Shown here: in pieces, positions 56,784 through 64,000 of the stretch
How positions within the stretch are numbered: position 1 is the first letter of the stretch
Layout: each line of letters begins with the position of its first letter
Assembly (NCBI RefSeq): GCF_002760245.1
Contig: NZ_ASCA01000087.1
Coordinates: forward strand, 1-64,000
Direction of reading: 5' to 3'
Length of the DNA: 64,000 nucleotides
Source of the DNA: Streptococcus suis YS161
GTDB taxonomy: Bacteria > Bacillota > Bacilli > Lactobacillales > Streptococcaceae
Made by a program: the position numbers and the translations under genes
Notes under the pieces: generated by a model
Told to the model about the DNA's origin: nothing
What the model saw: only the letters and a program-made list of their open reading frames with translations
Databases searched by the model: none

Positions 56784-56848
56784 AATAATATGGATAAGTA
56801 TTTGTTTTTGCTATATTATTAGCAATTGAATTAAGAAGGACTAGTTTA

Positions 56849-57811
56849 ATGGAAAAGATAACAGTATTAGATACATCAGTAGCTACTGCAAATCTGGGAG
56901 ACCAGATTATTGTTGATGCAGTTCGGAAGGAATTAAAAGAATTATTCCCACAGGATATGTTTTTTCAGGTGCCCACTCATACCCCAGTTGGAAGATACGG
57001 AAGACGTCTAATAAAAGAATCAAAGCACTCTTTTGTGGCTGGTACAAATCTATTAACTTCCCATTTTCATCTGATTAGAAGTAAGTCATGGGATTTATAT
57101 CCTCTTGATATTTTTCAATTAAAAGATATAACTTTATTGGGAACGGGATGGTCAACTTATCAAAAGGATGTATCTGTTTTGCAGAAATATGCTTATAAGA
57201 GAATTTTATCAACATCGAAATTGCACTCAGTTCGTGATAGCTACACACTCAAAAAGTTACAAGCAGCAGGTATTACCAATGTGATTAACACAGGTTGTGC
57301 AACGATGTGGCGTTTAACACCAGAACATTGTTCAGAAATCCCAGCACGGAAAGCAAAAAATGTAGTATTTACACTTACAGACTATTCTAAAGATATCATA
57401 AAAGATCAAAAAATGATTGATATTTTAAAATCTGAGTATGAAACAGTTTATTTTTGGCCACAAGGGTCAGGAGATATGTGCTATTTCAATCAGCTTAATT
57501 CAGATGGTATTAAAATTTTACCACCAATATTAGAAGATTATGATGCACTATTAAAAAGTGACTTAGATGTAGAGTTTGTCGGTACAAGGCTACATGGTGG
57601 TATACGTGCAATGCAATTCAAACGAAAAGCGACGATTATTGGCATTGACAATCGAGCGGAAGAAAAGAAAAAAGACTTTAATATTCGGGTAGTGAGCCGT
57701 AATACTATTGAATCGCTACCAAACTGGTTAAACGATAATGAAAAGACACAATTGACAATTAACTTTGATGCCATCAATAAATGGAAAGCACAGTTCTATT
57801 TGGGAAAATAG
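56849..57811 (+). CDS. Polysaccharide pyruvyl transferase family protein
   Basis: The 320-residue protein matches the pyruvyl transferase (CsaB-type) family: TANLGDQIIVDAVRKEL at the start, LGTGWSTYQKD, RDSYTLKKLQAAGI, and EFVGTRLHGGIRAMQ near residue 250. Members move pyruvate from phosphoenolpyruvate to a sugar as a ketal, making the glycan acidic. The conserved Arg-Leu-His-Gly is present. It lies directly before the flippase gene. Confidence 0.85.
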   Translation: MEKITVLDTSVATANLGDQIIVDAVRKELKELFPQDMFFQVPTHTPVGRYGRRLIKESKHSFVAGTNLLTSHFHLIRSKSWDLYPLDIFQLKDITLLGTGWSTYQKDVSVLQKYAYKRILSTSKLHSVRDSYTLKKLQAAGITNVINTGCATMWRLTPEHCSEIPARKAKNVVFTLTDYSKDIIKDQKMIDILKSEYETVYFWPQGSGDMCYFNQLNSDGIKILPPILEDYDALLKSDLDVEFVGTRLHGGIRAMQFKRKATIIGIDNRAEEKKKDFNIRVVSRNTIESLPNWLNDNEKTQLTINFDAINKWKAQFYLGK

Positions 57812-57812
57812 T

Positions 57813-59207
57813 ATGAGCGCATATAAAAAGTTAATAAATAATTCAATCGTTTTTGCTTTGGGAAATTTAGGGAGTAAGGTTGTTAGTTTTATTTTAGTCC
57901 CTTTTTATACTTACTATCTAACAACTGAACAATATGGAATTTCAGATTTGTTGCTAACAACGGTTAGTTTACTAGTTCCCATTTTTTTCTTTAGTGTTTA
58001 TGATGCTGTGTTACGGTTTGTTCTAGACAGTGGGTATGATAATAAACGAATTTTATCAAACTCTCTCATTATTGGTCTGATTGGTTTTATCTTTTCTCTG
58101 GTATTATTGCCATTAGTGCTATTAACAGACTTTAAACCGTATGTGTTGCATTTCTATCTTATTTTACTCTTTACTTTTTTTCAAAATCTTTTTGGACAAT
58201 ATGCTCGTGCTAAGGGATATGTTAGATTATTTTCGCTGAATGGAATACTGCTGACAGCTTTTCTTGCTTCATTTAGTATTCTATTTATCGTAGTTTTTCA
58301 TCAAGGTCTGACTGGATTCTTTTGGGCACAAATTCTAGCATATTTATTCTCAGATGTTGTGTTATTTTTGGGGTCAAAGGCTTATAAAGATATTTCCCTT
58401 AAGTTCATTAATAGAAAAGAGATTAAAAGTCTATTATCCTATTCAGTTCCACTAATTCCCAACTCAGTTATGTGGTGGATTGTCAATGCCTCGAGTCGTT
58501 ATTTCATCTTATTTTTCTCGGGGACTTATTTGACAGGTCTATTTGCAGTTGCTAGTAAGTTACCAGCACTACTAGGAATATTAAATCAGATTTTCATGCA
58601 GGCATGGCAGATTTCAGCCATTGAAGAAAAAGGTGCAGAAGAGAGTAATACTTACTACACAACGGTATTTGGTGCATTTGCTTCGCTACTTTTTGTAATT
58701 ACATCTATGCTAACTATCGTTATCAAGTTTGTTTTTGGTATATTGTTTGCGCCGTCTTATTTTTCGGCATGGACAGTTGTTCCTTTATTAGCATTAGGTA
58801 CAGTATTTTCAAATTTTTCAGCTTTTATTGGAACGAATTATATAGTTGCTAAAAAAACAGGCGGGGTATTCAAAACGTCTGTATATGGTGGGATAGTTAG
58901 TTTATTGTTGAATCTGATTTTGATTAAGGTATTTGGTCTGATTGGTGCTGGATTATCAGCAATGATAAGCTTTTATATTGTTTTTATTCTCCGTTACTTT
59001 GATACTAGAAAATTCATAAACATGAGGATAGATTGGCTACAAATTCATGGGTCAGTCTTACTTATCATTTTACAATTGGTGATTTTATCTCTGAATTTAA
59101 CAATCGTTTCTACATATTTAATGCAACTGGCATGTTTTGTAGTAATACTTTACTTAAATAGAGGTTTATTTGTTCAACTTTTAAATAAATTCATTCGTAA
59201 ACAATGA
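57813..59207 (+). CDS. Wzx-type repeat-unit flippase
   Basis: The 464-residue integral membrane protein has 12-14 hydrophobic segments. The MATE/polysaccharide-exporter N-terminus is NSIVFALGNLGSKVVSFILV, then PFYTYYLTTEQYG. It would move the lipid-linked repeat unit across the membrane for polymerisation. The ATG at 57813 starts one base after the upstream stop. A longer frame from 57765 overlaps the pyruvyl transferase gene and lacks a ribosome site. Confidence 0.9.
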   Translation: MSAYKKLINNSIVFALGNLGSKVVSFILVPFYTYYLTTEQYGISDLLLTTVSLLVPIFFFSVYDAVLRFVLDSGYDNKRILSNSLIIGLIGFIFSLVLLPLVLLTDFKPYVLHFYLILLFTFFQNLFGQYARAKGYVRLFSLNGILLTAFLASFSILFIVVFHQGLTGFFWAQILAYLFSDVVLFLGSKAYKDISLKFINRKEIKSLLSYSVPLIPNSVMWWIVNASSRYFILFFSGTYLTGLFAVASKLPALLGILNQIFMQAWQISAIEEKGAEESNTYYTTVFGAFASLLFVITSMLTIVIKFVFGILFAPSYFSAWTVVPLLALGTVFSNFSAFIGTNYIVAKKTGGVFKTSVYGGIVSLLLNLILIKVFGLIGAGLSAMISFYIVFILRYFDTRKFINMRIDWLQIHGSVLLIILQLVILSLNLTIVSTYLMQLACFVVILYLNRGLFVQLLNKFIRKQ

Positions 59208-59247
59208 AAATTAAAACGTTAATTTATAGAAATAGGCAGTAATAGAA

Positions 59248-60303
59248 ATGAATTATTTTACAAACAAAACCATCCTTATCACTGGTTCTGCTGGGTTTAT
59301 CGGTAGCCATTTGGTTCAGGAGTTGTTAAAGTCTAATCAAGTGATGCAGATTATTGGTCTGGATTCTTTAAACGATTATTATGAGGTGTCTTTGAAAGAA
59401 TGGCGATTGGCTGAATTGGAAAAAGAGGCTGCAAACTCTAAAGCCAGTTATCGCTTTATCAAAGGAAATATTGCTGATAAAGACTTGGTTACTCAAGTCT
59501 TTGCTGACTTTAGACCTGATATTGTGGTGAACCTTGCAGCACAAGCAGGTGTTCGCTATTCGATTACGAACCCAGATGTCTATATTGAGAGTAATGTGAT
59601 TGGTTTTCAAAACATCTTAGAGGCTTGTCGCCAGTATCCTGTTGAGCATTTAGTGTATGCCTCGTCATCGTCTGTTTATGGTGGAAATGAGAAAGTGCCA
59701 TTTTCGGTAGATGATCAGGTAGACCATCCAGTCTCGCTCTATGCTGCGACTAAAAAGTCCAATGAATTATTTGCTCATGCCTACAGTAAACTCTATCAAA
59801 TTCCAACGACTGGTTTGCGTTTCTTTACAGTTTACGGTCCTGCTGGTCGTCCAGATATGGCTTACTTTGGCTTTACCAATAAATTACTAAAGGGGGAGAC
59901 AATAGAAATTTTTAACTATGGTCACTGCAAGCGTGATTTTACTTATATTGATGATATTGTACAAGGGATTTGTCTGGTCATGGAGAAAGCTCCAAAGTTA
60001 GAAATCGGTGAAGATGGTTTGCCGATTCCACCCTATGCCCTATACAATATTGGAAATAGTCACCCTGAGAACCTTTTGGATTTTGTGACAATTTTACAGG
60101 AAGAGCTAGTAGCAGCTGGTGTTTTATCTTGTGACTATGATTTTGAAGCGCATAAGAAACTTGTTCCCATGCAGCCTGGCGATGTCCCAGTTACCTATGC
60201 TGATACGAGTGCATTAGAAAAAGACTTTGGATTCAAACCAACAACATCATTGCGGTCTGGTTTACGAAAGTTTGCCCAGTGGTATAGGGAGTATTATCTG
60301 TAG
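59248..60303 (+). CDS. NAD-dependent sugar epimerase (UDP-glucuronate 4-epimerase type)
   Basis: The 351-residue extended SDR enzyme has GSAGFIGSHLV near residue 13, catalytic Tyr/Lys in LYAATKKSNE, and FFTVYGPAGRPDMA near 200, as in UDP-GlcA 4-epimerases (CapI/LpsL type). It would supply UDP-galacturonate or a related sugar. The substrate call rests on family resemblance. It follows the flippase after 40 bp. Confidence 0.82.
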   Translation: MNYFTNKTILITGSAGFIGSHLVQELLKSNQVMQIIGLDSLNDYYEVSLKEWRLAELEKEAANSKASYRFIKGNIADKDLVTQVFADFRPDIVVNLAAQAGVRYSITNPDVYIESNVIGFQNILEACRQYPVEHLVYASSSSVYGGNEKVPFSVDDQVDHPVSLYAATKKSNELFAHAYSKLYQIPTTGLRFFTVYGPAGRPDMAYFGFTNKLLKGETIEIFNYGHCKRDFTYIDDIVQGICLVMEKAPKLEIGEDGLPIPPYALYNIGNSHPENLLDFVTILQEELVAAGVLSCDYDFEAHKKLVPMQPGDVPVTYADTSALEKDFGFKPTTSLRSGLRKFAQWYREYYL

Positions 60304-60332
60304 TTAGATGAATGTGAGAAAGGAGAAAACAT

Positions 60333-60932
60333 CTGTTTTATAAAGTATTCAAACGATTGATAGACATTGTTGGAGCTGTGCTCATGCTCTTACTCTTTTC
60401 TCCTATTTTTCTTTTGGTAGGGGTACTTGTCGCTTGTGATACAGGATTTCCTGTAGTGTTTACTCAAACGCGTATTGGAAAAGATAAGATGCCATTTACC
60501 ATTTATAAATTCCGTACCATGTATGCTACAGTACCTAGCGATGTTCCAACTTATCAGGTAAAACCTAGGAAAGGTCTGGTAACTCCTGTGGGAAAATGGC
60601 TGAGAAAGTCAAAGTTAGACGAACTTCCTCAGCTGTGGAATATCTTAAAAGGTGATATGTCTCTGGTTGGACCGAGACCAGCTTTGTGGAGTGAAACGGC
60701 TTTGATTGATGCTCGAGATAGATATGGTGTCAATCGTTTAAAACCTGGTTTAACAGGACTAGCTCAAGTGAAAGGATTACAAGTCCACAAGGTGAAAAGT
60801 AAGGTTGAGTGGGACAGACAATACCTATCTGAAGCAAGTCTCTCCCTTGACCTGTACTGCTTGCTGATAACACCGTTAGTATTGATATCAAGTCTGCTTC
60901 CTTTTAGGGGACGAAATAAGCGTAAAAGATAG
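60333..60932 (+). CDS. Initiating phosphoglycosyl transferase 2, start codon doubtful
   Basis: The protein is a second PglC-like transferase with an N-terminal membrane helix (DIVGAVLMLLLFSPIFLLV), IYKFRTM, DELPQLWNILKGDMSLVGPRP and TGLAQVKG. The start is unclear. AAAGGAG at about 60319-60325 is followed at the right distance by CTG (60333), giving LFYKVFKRLID. A single missing G would explain the loss of an ATG before it (ACATCTG instead of ACATGCTG). The next usable codon, TTG at 60357, has no ribosome site. Expression may be low. Confidence 0.75.
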   Translation: MFYKVFKRLIDIVGAVLMLLLFSPIFLLVGVLVACDTGFPVVFTQTRIGKDKMPFTIYKFRTMYATVPSDVPTYQVKPRKGLVTPVGKWLRKSKLDELPQLWNILKGDMSLVGPRPALWSETALIDARDRYGVNRLKPGLTGLAQVKGLQVHKVKSKVEWDRQYLSEASLSLDLYCLLITPLVLISSLLPFRGRNKRKR

Positions 60933-61385
60933 CGAATGAAGGAAATTTGCTATTCATCTTGTTTTAATGTAAAATAAATAAGTTAGTACAACATTGAAAA
61001 AACGTATCTTTCCAAATAGCTATACCTTTGCGAAAGGGATATAAAACAAATGACTGTGACAAAAACTAGTGATTTATCTTCTGATGAAAAAGAACGCTTG
61101 TTTATGCAATTAAAAGAAGAAATTCGCCAAAGAGTTTCAGATGTTCAATCAGGAAATTATTATACTGATAATGATTTGAAGATACAATATAACCTATAAA
61201 ATGAAGAACCTGTATTCACAAGTGTCGTGCTTTTATGTAAGAAAATTTTTTGCTAATCAAAGCAGTTTTTGAGGAAATACTGGCTGTATTTTGAAAAAAA
61301 ACGAACGATGAGTAGCTGAAAAAGGAGTTTTAGATAGAAGTGCTGAACTGCAAATGCAGGTTCTAAAAATAGTTTAAGGAGGAAT
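60933..61385 (+). other. Intergenic stretch with one small reading frame
   Basis: These 453 bp separate the second phosphoglycosyl transferase gene from the next glycosyltransferase gene. Apart from the 49-codon frame at 61050 I see no clear gene, terminator or known repeat. AGGAGG precedes the gene at 61386. Confidence 0.5.
61050..61199 (+). CDS. Small hypothetical protein
   Basis: A 49-residue frame reads MTVTKTSDLSSDEKERLFMQ, then LKEEIRQRVSDVQSGNYYTD and NDLKIQYNL. It is charged and probably helical, with no membrane segment. Its size and composition recall antitoxins of small toxin-antitoxin pairs, but no toxin gene follows. The ribosome site (GAAAGGG, 12 bases away) is weak. It may be a remnant. 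Confidence 0.4.
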   Translation: MTVTKTSDLSSDEKERLFMQLKEEIRQRVSDVQSGNYYTDNDLKIQYNL

Positions 61386-62207
61386 ATGGAGCCGTATTCG
61401 ATTTTATTAGCGGTATGGCGGGAAGAAAATCCTGACCATTTTCGTGAGGCAATAGAAAGTATGCTTTCACAAACCTACCCAGCAGAGGAATGTATCATTG
61501 TAAAAGATGGACCTGTTCCAGCTAGTTTACAAGATGTTATCGATGATTACAAAAAAAATGTATCAATTCCTATTGTTGAAGTGGCTTTAGAGAAACATTC
61601 GGGACTGGCTACAGCTCTGATGGCAGGCTTATCAGTTGCTAAGACAGACTTGATTGCTCGTATGGATACGGATGACGTCTCACGACAGGAGCGGTGCGAA
61701 AAGCAAGTGAGCTGTTTTGAAAGTGACCCGACGCTTTCGCTTGTAGGAAGTTATGTATCAGAATTTGAAGAAACGACTAGCGAATCACTGAGTATCCGAA
61801 AAGTTCCCTTGAATCACGAGGCGATTGTGAATTTTTCGAAACGAAGAAATCCATTTAATCACTCAAGTGTCATGTTTCGCAAATCGGCGGTTGATGCAGT
61901 TGGTGGATATAATCCTACCATTCGCTACAATCAAGATTGGGATTTGTGGTTGCGGATGCTTCATCATGGCTATCGTGCGGCCAATATCCCTGAGATTTTG
62001 CTTGACTTCCGCTTTAACCGCGATACCTTGAAAAGGCGGAAATCTTGGACGAGTCTCTTGCAACTGATACGGTTGCGGTATGCTTCCTATCGACGGCAGG
62101 AGATGACAGCTTGGGATTTCCTATCGGTAAATCTTCTTCACTTGATGATGGGGATTCTTCCTTTACGTGCACAAAGGGCGTTTTATAAGTATATGCTACG
62201 AAGATAG
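61386..62207 (+). CDS. GT2-family glycosyltransferase
   Basis: The 273-residue GT-A enzyme starts MEPYSILLAVWREENPDHFR. It has IVKDGPVPASL, the DxD motif ARMDTDDVS near residue 100, and NPFNHSSVMFRKSAV with NQDWDLWLRML as donor/acceptor motifs. It resembles capsule glycosyltransferases that act late in repeat-unit synthesis. GGAGG lies just upstream. Sugar specificity unknown. Confidence 0.88.
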   Translation: MEPYSILLAVWREENPDHFREAIESMLSQTYPAEECIIVKDGPVPASLQDVIDDYKKNVSIPIVEVALEKHSGLATALMAGLSVAKTDLIARMDTDDVSRQERCEKQVSCFESDPTLSLVGSYVSEFEETTSESLSIRKVPLNHEAIVNFSKRRNPFNHSSVMFRKSAVDAVGGYNPTIRYNQDWDLWLRMLHHGYRAANIPEILLDFRFNRDTLKRRKSWTSLLQLIRLRYASYRRQEMTAWDFLSVNLLHLMMGILPLRAQRAFYKYMLRR

Positions 62208-62226
62208 AAAAGGAGTTTGTCGCTAG

Positions 62227-63228
62227 ATGATAAGGAATGTCGGTAAATTTATGACTGTATTCAGACAGTCGCCGAGTATGGCTTTGTTTAAAGTTCTGAC
62301 AAAGTTTGGGGCTGAAGAGGCCATAAAGCCATCTTCCTTTTTGGGAATGCAGCTTTCGCGTCTAAAGTGGCGAGTTCATTCACGTTTTTATGAAAAGACA
62401 GTTACTCGTCACTTGTCTCCGTTTTCTGCTTATTTAGAGAATGACAATACAGCTGACTCCCTAACACCAATCATCTGGACCTTGTGGTGGCAAGGAAAGG
62501 CAGACCTTCCTGCGGTCTGTCGCTATGCGATTGAAAGCCAAAAAAAATTTGCGGAGAAAAATGGTTACCAGCATATCCTCCTGACAAAGGATAATCTGGC
62601 TGATTATCTAGCGATTCCAGAGGTTTTGTTGGATAAGCTGGCACGAAAAAAGATGGCGTTTACCCCTTTTTCAAACTATGTTCGCTATGCTCTGCTTGCC
62701 CAACATGGTGGCGTTTGGATGGATGCGACTCTTTATGTCACTGACCAATTAGACAGTCATTTGTTTGCAAATGATTTTTTTGCCTTTCGACATCAGATTG
62801 AAAGTGTCAGAAACTATTATCTATATTGGATAGAGCAAGGGCGGTGGACTTCGTTTTGTTTTTCTGCAAAGAAGGGAAATCCACATGTTTGCTATATTCG
62901 TGATTGTTTGCTTTATTATTTTGCTCAGGTAGATAATCCTATCAACTACACGATTGATTTATTTCAAGATATTCATTACCGGCTTCATCCTGAGTTTCGA
63001 GAGGTGATTGATTACCTGCCTATTGTTTCTGGGATTGAAAATAGAGATTTCGTGTCTGTTCATTTTAATGAACCATTTGATGAGAAGCGATGGCAAGAAG
63101 TGCTAAAGACAAGTCCAATAGTGAAATTTTCTTGGAAATTTTATCGTAAATCAATTCTCAATGGAAGTTATGCGGATGTGATTTACCGTCCATTTTTTCC
63201 AAACGTAAAGGAGACCAATGAAGACTAA
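62227..63228 (+). CDS. Capsular polysaccharide synthesis glycosyltransferase (Caps_synth/GT32-like)
   Basis: The 333-residue protein has PIIWTLWWQGKADLPAVCRY near residue 80 and the DxD-like site HGGVWMDATLYV near 165, as in the Caps_synth group of GT32-like transferases. An N-terminal 60 residues precede the catalytic fold. It overlaps the next gene by 11 bp and follows the GT2 gene after 19 bp. The acceptor is unknown. Confidence 0.83.
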   Translation: MIRNVGKFMTVFRQSPSMALFKVLTKFGAEEAIKPSSFLGMQLSRLKWRVHSRFYEKTVTRHLSPFSAYLENDNTADSLTPIIWTLWWQGKADLPAVCRYAIESQKKFAEKNGYQHILLTKDNLADYLAIPEVLLDKLARKKMAFTPFSNYVRYALLAQHGGVWMDATLYVTDQLDSHLFANDFFAFRHQIESVRNYYLYWIEQGRWTSFCFSAKKGNPHVCYIRDCLLYYFAQVDNPINYTIDLFQDIHYRLHPEFREVIDYLPIVSGIENRDFVSVHFNEPFDEKRWQEVLKTSPIVKFSWKFYRKSILNGSYADVIYRPFFPNVKETNED

Positions 63229-64000
63229 GCCTTTTTTCTCGATTGTTATACCAGTCTATAATGCCGAGGTCTATCTAACGGAAGCGATTGAGTCTGTATT
63301 AAGTCAGACATATCAGGATTTTGAGCTGATATTGGTCAATGATGCTTCGACTGACCAGTCCGAGATGATTTGTCAGGAGTTTGTCGCTTCGCATCAGGAA
63401 AAAGTCCGCCTCTACTCTCATAAAGAAAACAAGGGCTTGCTTCTGACACGTGCGACAGGTATGGAAGAAGTGCGAGGTCAGTATTGCCTATGTATGGATG
63501 CGGATGATGTCTTGCGTGTGGACTATCTAGAGCTTGTCAAGCAAACGATTGATGAGACGCAGGCAGAGGCTGTGGTGATCAATTTTTCGATGGAGGCAGG
63601 TTTTTCTATCAAGCGAAGAGATTTTAGTCCTTTTCTGAATCGTCAAATGACAGGTTTGGAAGTCATTGAAGAACTACTTCTGGAAAAGACTCAGTTGACA
63701 ACTGTATGGCAACTGGTGTTTAAGGCTTCCTTAATTCCAGATGATGCGTTTAATGAGCGTTTTGGACATTTTGTTCGGAGTGTGGATCGGATAACCTTGC
63801 ACCATATTTTGGCAAGGGTAGAAAGAGCGATTGTTTTAGATGAAGCTCTCTATTATTACCGTCAGGTGTCTACTAGCTTAAGTTTTAATTTTAACGAAAT
63901 AGATTTTGCAGAATGTGCCCAGACAGATTTGTATTTGTATGATAGGTATCATAAGAAATTTCCAGAAAAGATGGACAGTTATTTGCTACAGAGATTTTTA
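63218..64000 (+). CDS. GT2-family glycosyltransferase, cut by window end
   Basis: The open frame runs off the window after 261 codons. It has the GT2 start FSIVIPVYNAEVYLTEAIES, VLSQTY, LVNDASTDQS, and the DxD motif CMDADDVLRVDYL near residue 92. AAAGGAG precedes the ATG, and it overlaps the Caps_synth gene by 11 bp. It shows that the polysaccharide locus continues to the right. Confidence 0.88.
   Translation, partial: MKTKPFFSIVIPVYNAEVYLTEAIESVLSQTYQDFELILVNDASTDQSEMICQEFVASHQEKVRLYSHKENKGLLLTRATGMEEVRGQYCLCMDADDVLRVDYLELVKQTIDETQAEAVVINFSMEAGFSIKRRDFSPFLNRQMTGLEVIEELLLEKTQLTTVWQLVFKASLIPDDAFNERFGHFVRSVDRITLHHILARVERAIVLDEALYYYRQVSTSLSFNFNEIDFAECAQTDLYLYDRYHKKFPEKMDSYLLQRFL

Noticed and set aside
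61050..61199. Toxin-antitoxin pair near 61 kb
   Set aside because: Only an antitoxin-like small frame is present; no adjacent toxin frame is seen, so it is listed as hypothetical.

Overview
The window looks like chromosome of Streptococcus suis or a very close relative. The protein sequences are streptococcal throughout: AdcA with a C-terminal ZinT domain, a 131-residue SsbB, a DUF1033 gene between rpoC and comGA, and RpoB/RpoC that I recognise as near-identical to the S. suis group. The DNA is low-GC, has SigX (CIN) boxes, and carries a BOX-type repeat. No rRNA or tRNA gene was seen.

Left part (1-9367): the zinc operon adcRCBA follows an AdcR box, then a copper pair copY-copZ with no copA between them. 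A truncated HIT gene, a TMEM175-like channel gene and tyrS follow on the minus strand, divergent from pbp1b.

Central housekeeping and competence part (9368-27386): rpoB has a roughly 820-nt leader built of four related hairpin units, and rpoC follows. Next come a DUF1033 gene, an S66 peptidase, and the complete overlapping comGA-comGG operon behind a CIN box. After these are a YtxK-like methyltransferase, ackA, and a tetrahydrofolate riboswitch controlling folT and folC.

Surface and stress part (27387-42549): a 1,202-residue LPXTG protein with an SEC10/PgrA-like core follows a 30-bp palindrome. A compact type I toxin-antitoxin locus comes next. After it are pepA, a thioredoxin group, ytpR, a DUF2785 gene and ssbB with a perfect CIN box, then groES-groEL under a CIRCE element (and a probable CtsR box), rpsL-rpsG and fusA.

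Accessory part (42550-64000): directly after fusA, where streptococci usually carry gapA, there is a scar of mobile DNA (ISL3 remnant, degenerate IS630 element, broken integrase). Behind it is a polysaccharide locus of at least 17 genes. Its apparent promoter has a G10 homopolymer inside an exactly 17-bp spacer, and its first gene, galE, is frameshifted by an 11-bp tandem duplication. The cluster encodes Wzd and Wze but no Wzg or Wzh, a 4,6-dehydratase/aminotransferase/acetyltransferase set for a 4-amino-sugar, and two initiating phosphoglycosyl transferases. It also has a FemAB-like protein, a pyruvyl transferase, an EpsG-type polymerase, a Wzx flippase and several glycosyltransferases. It continues beyond the right edge. 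This locus, its promoter and the rpoB leader are the most unusual parts of the window.
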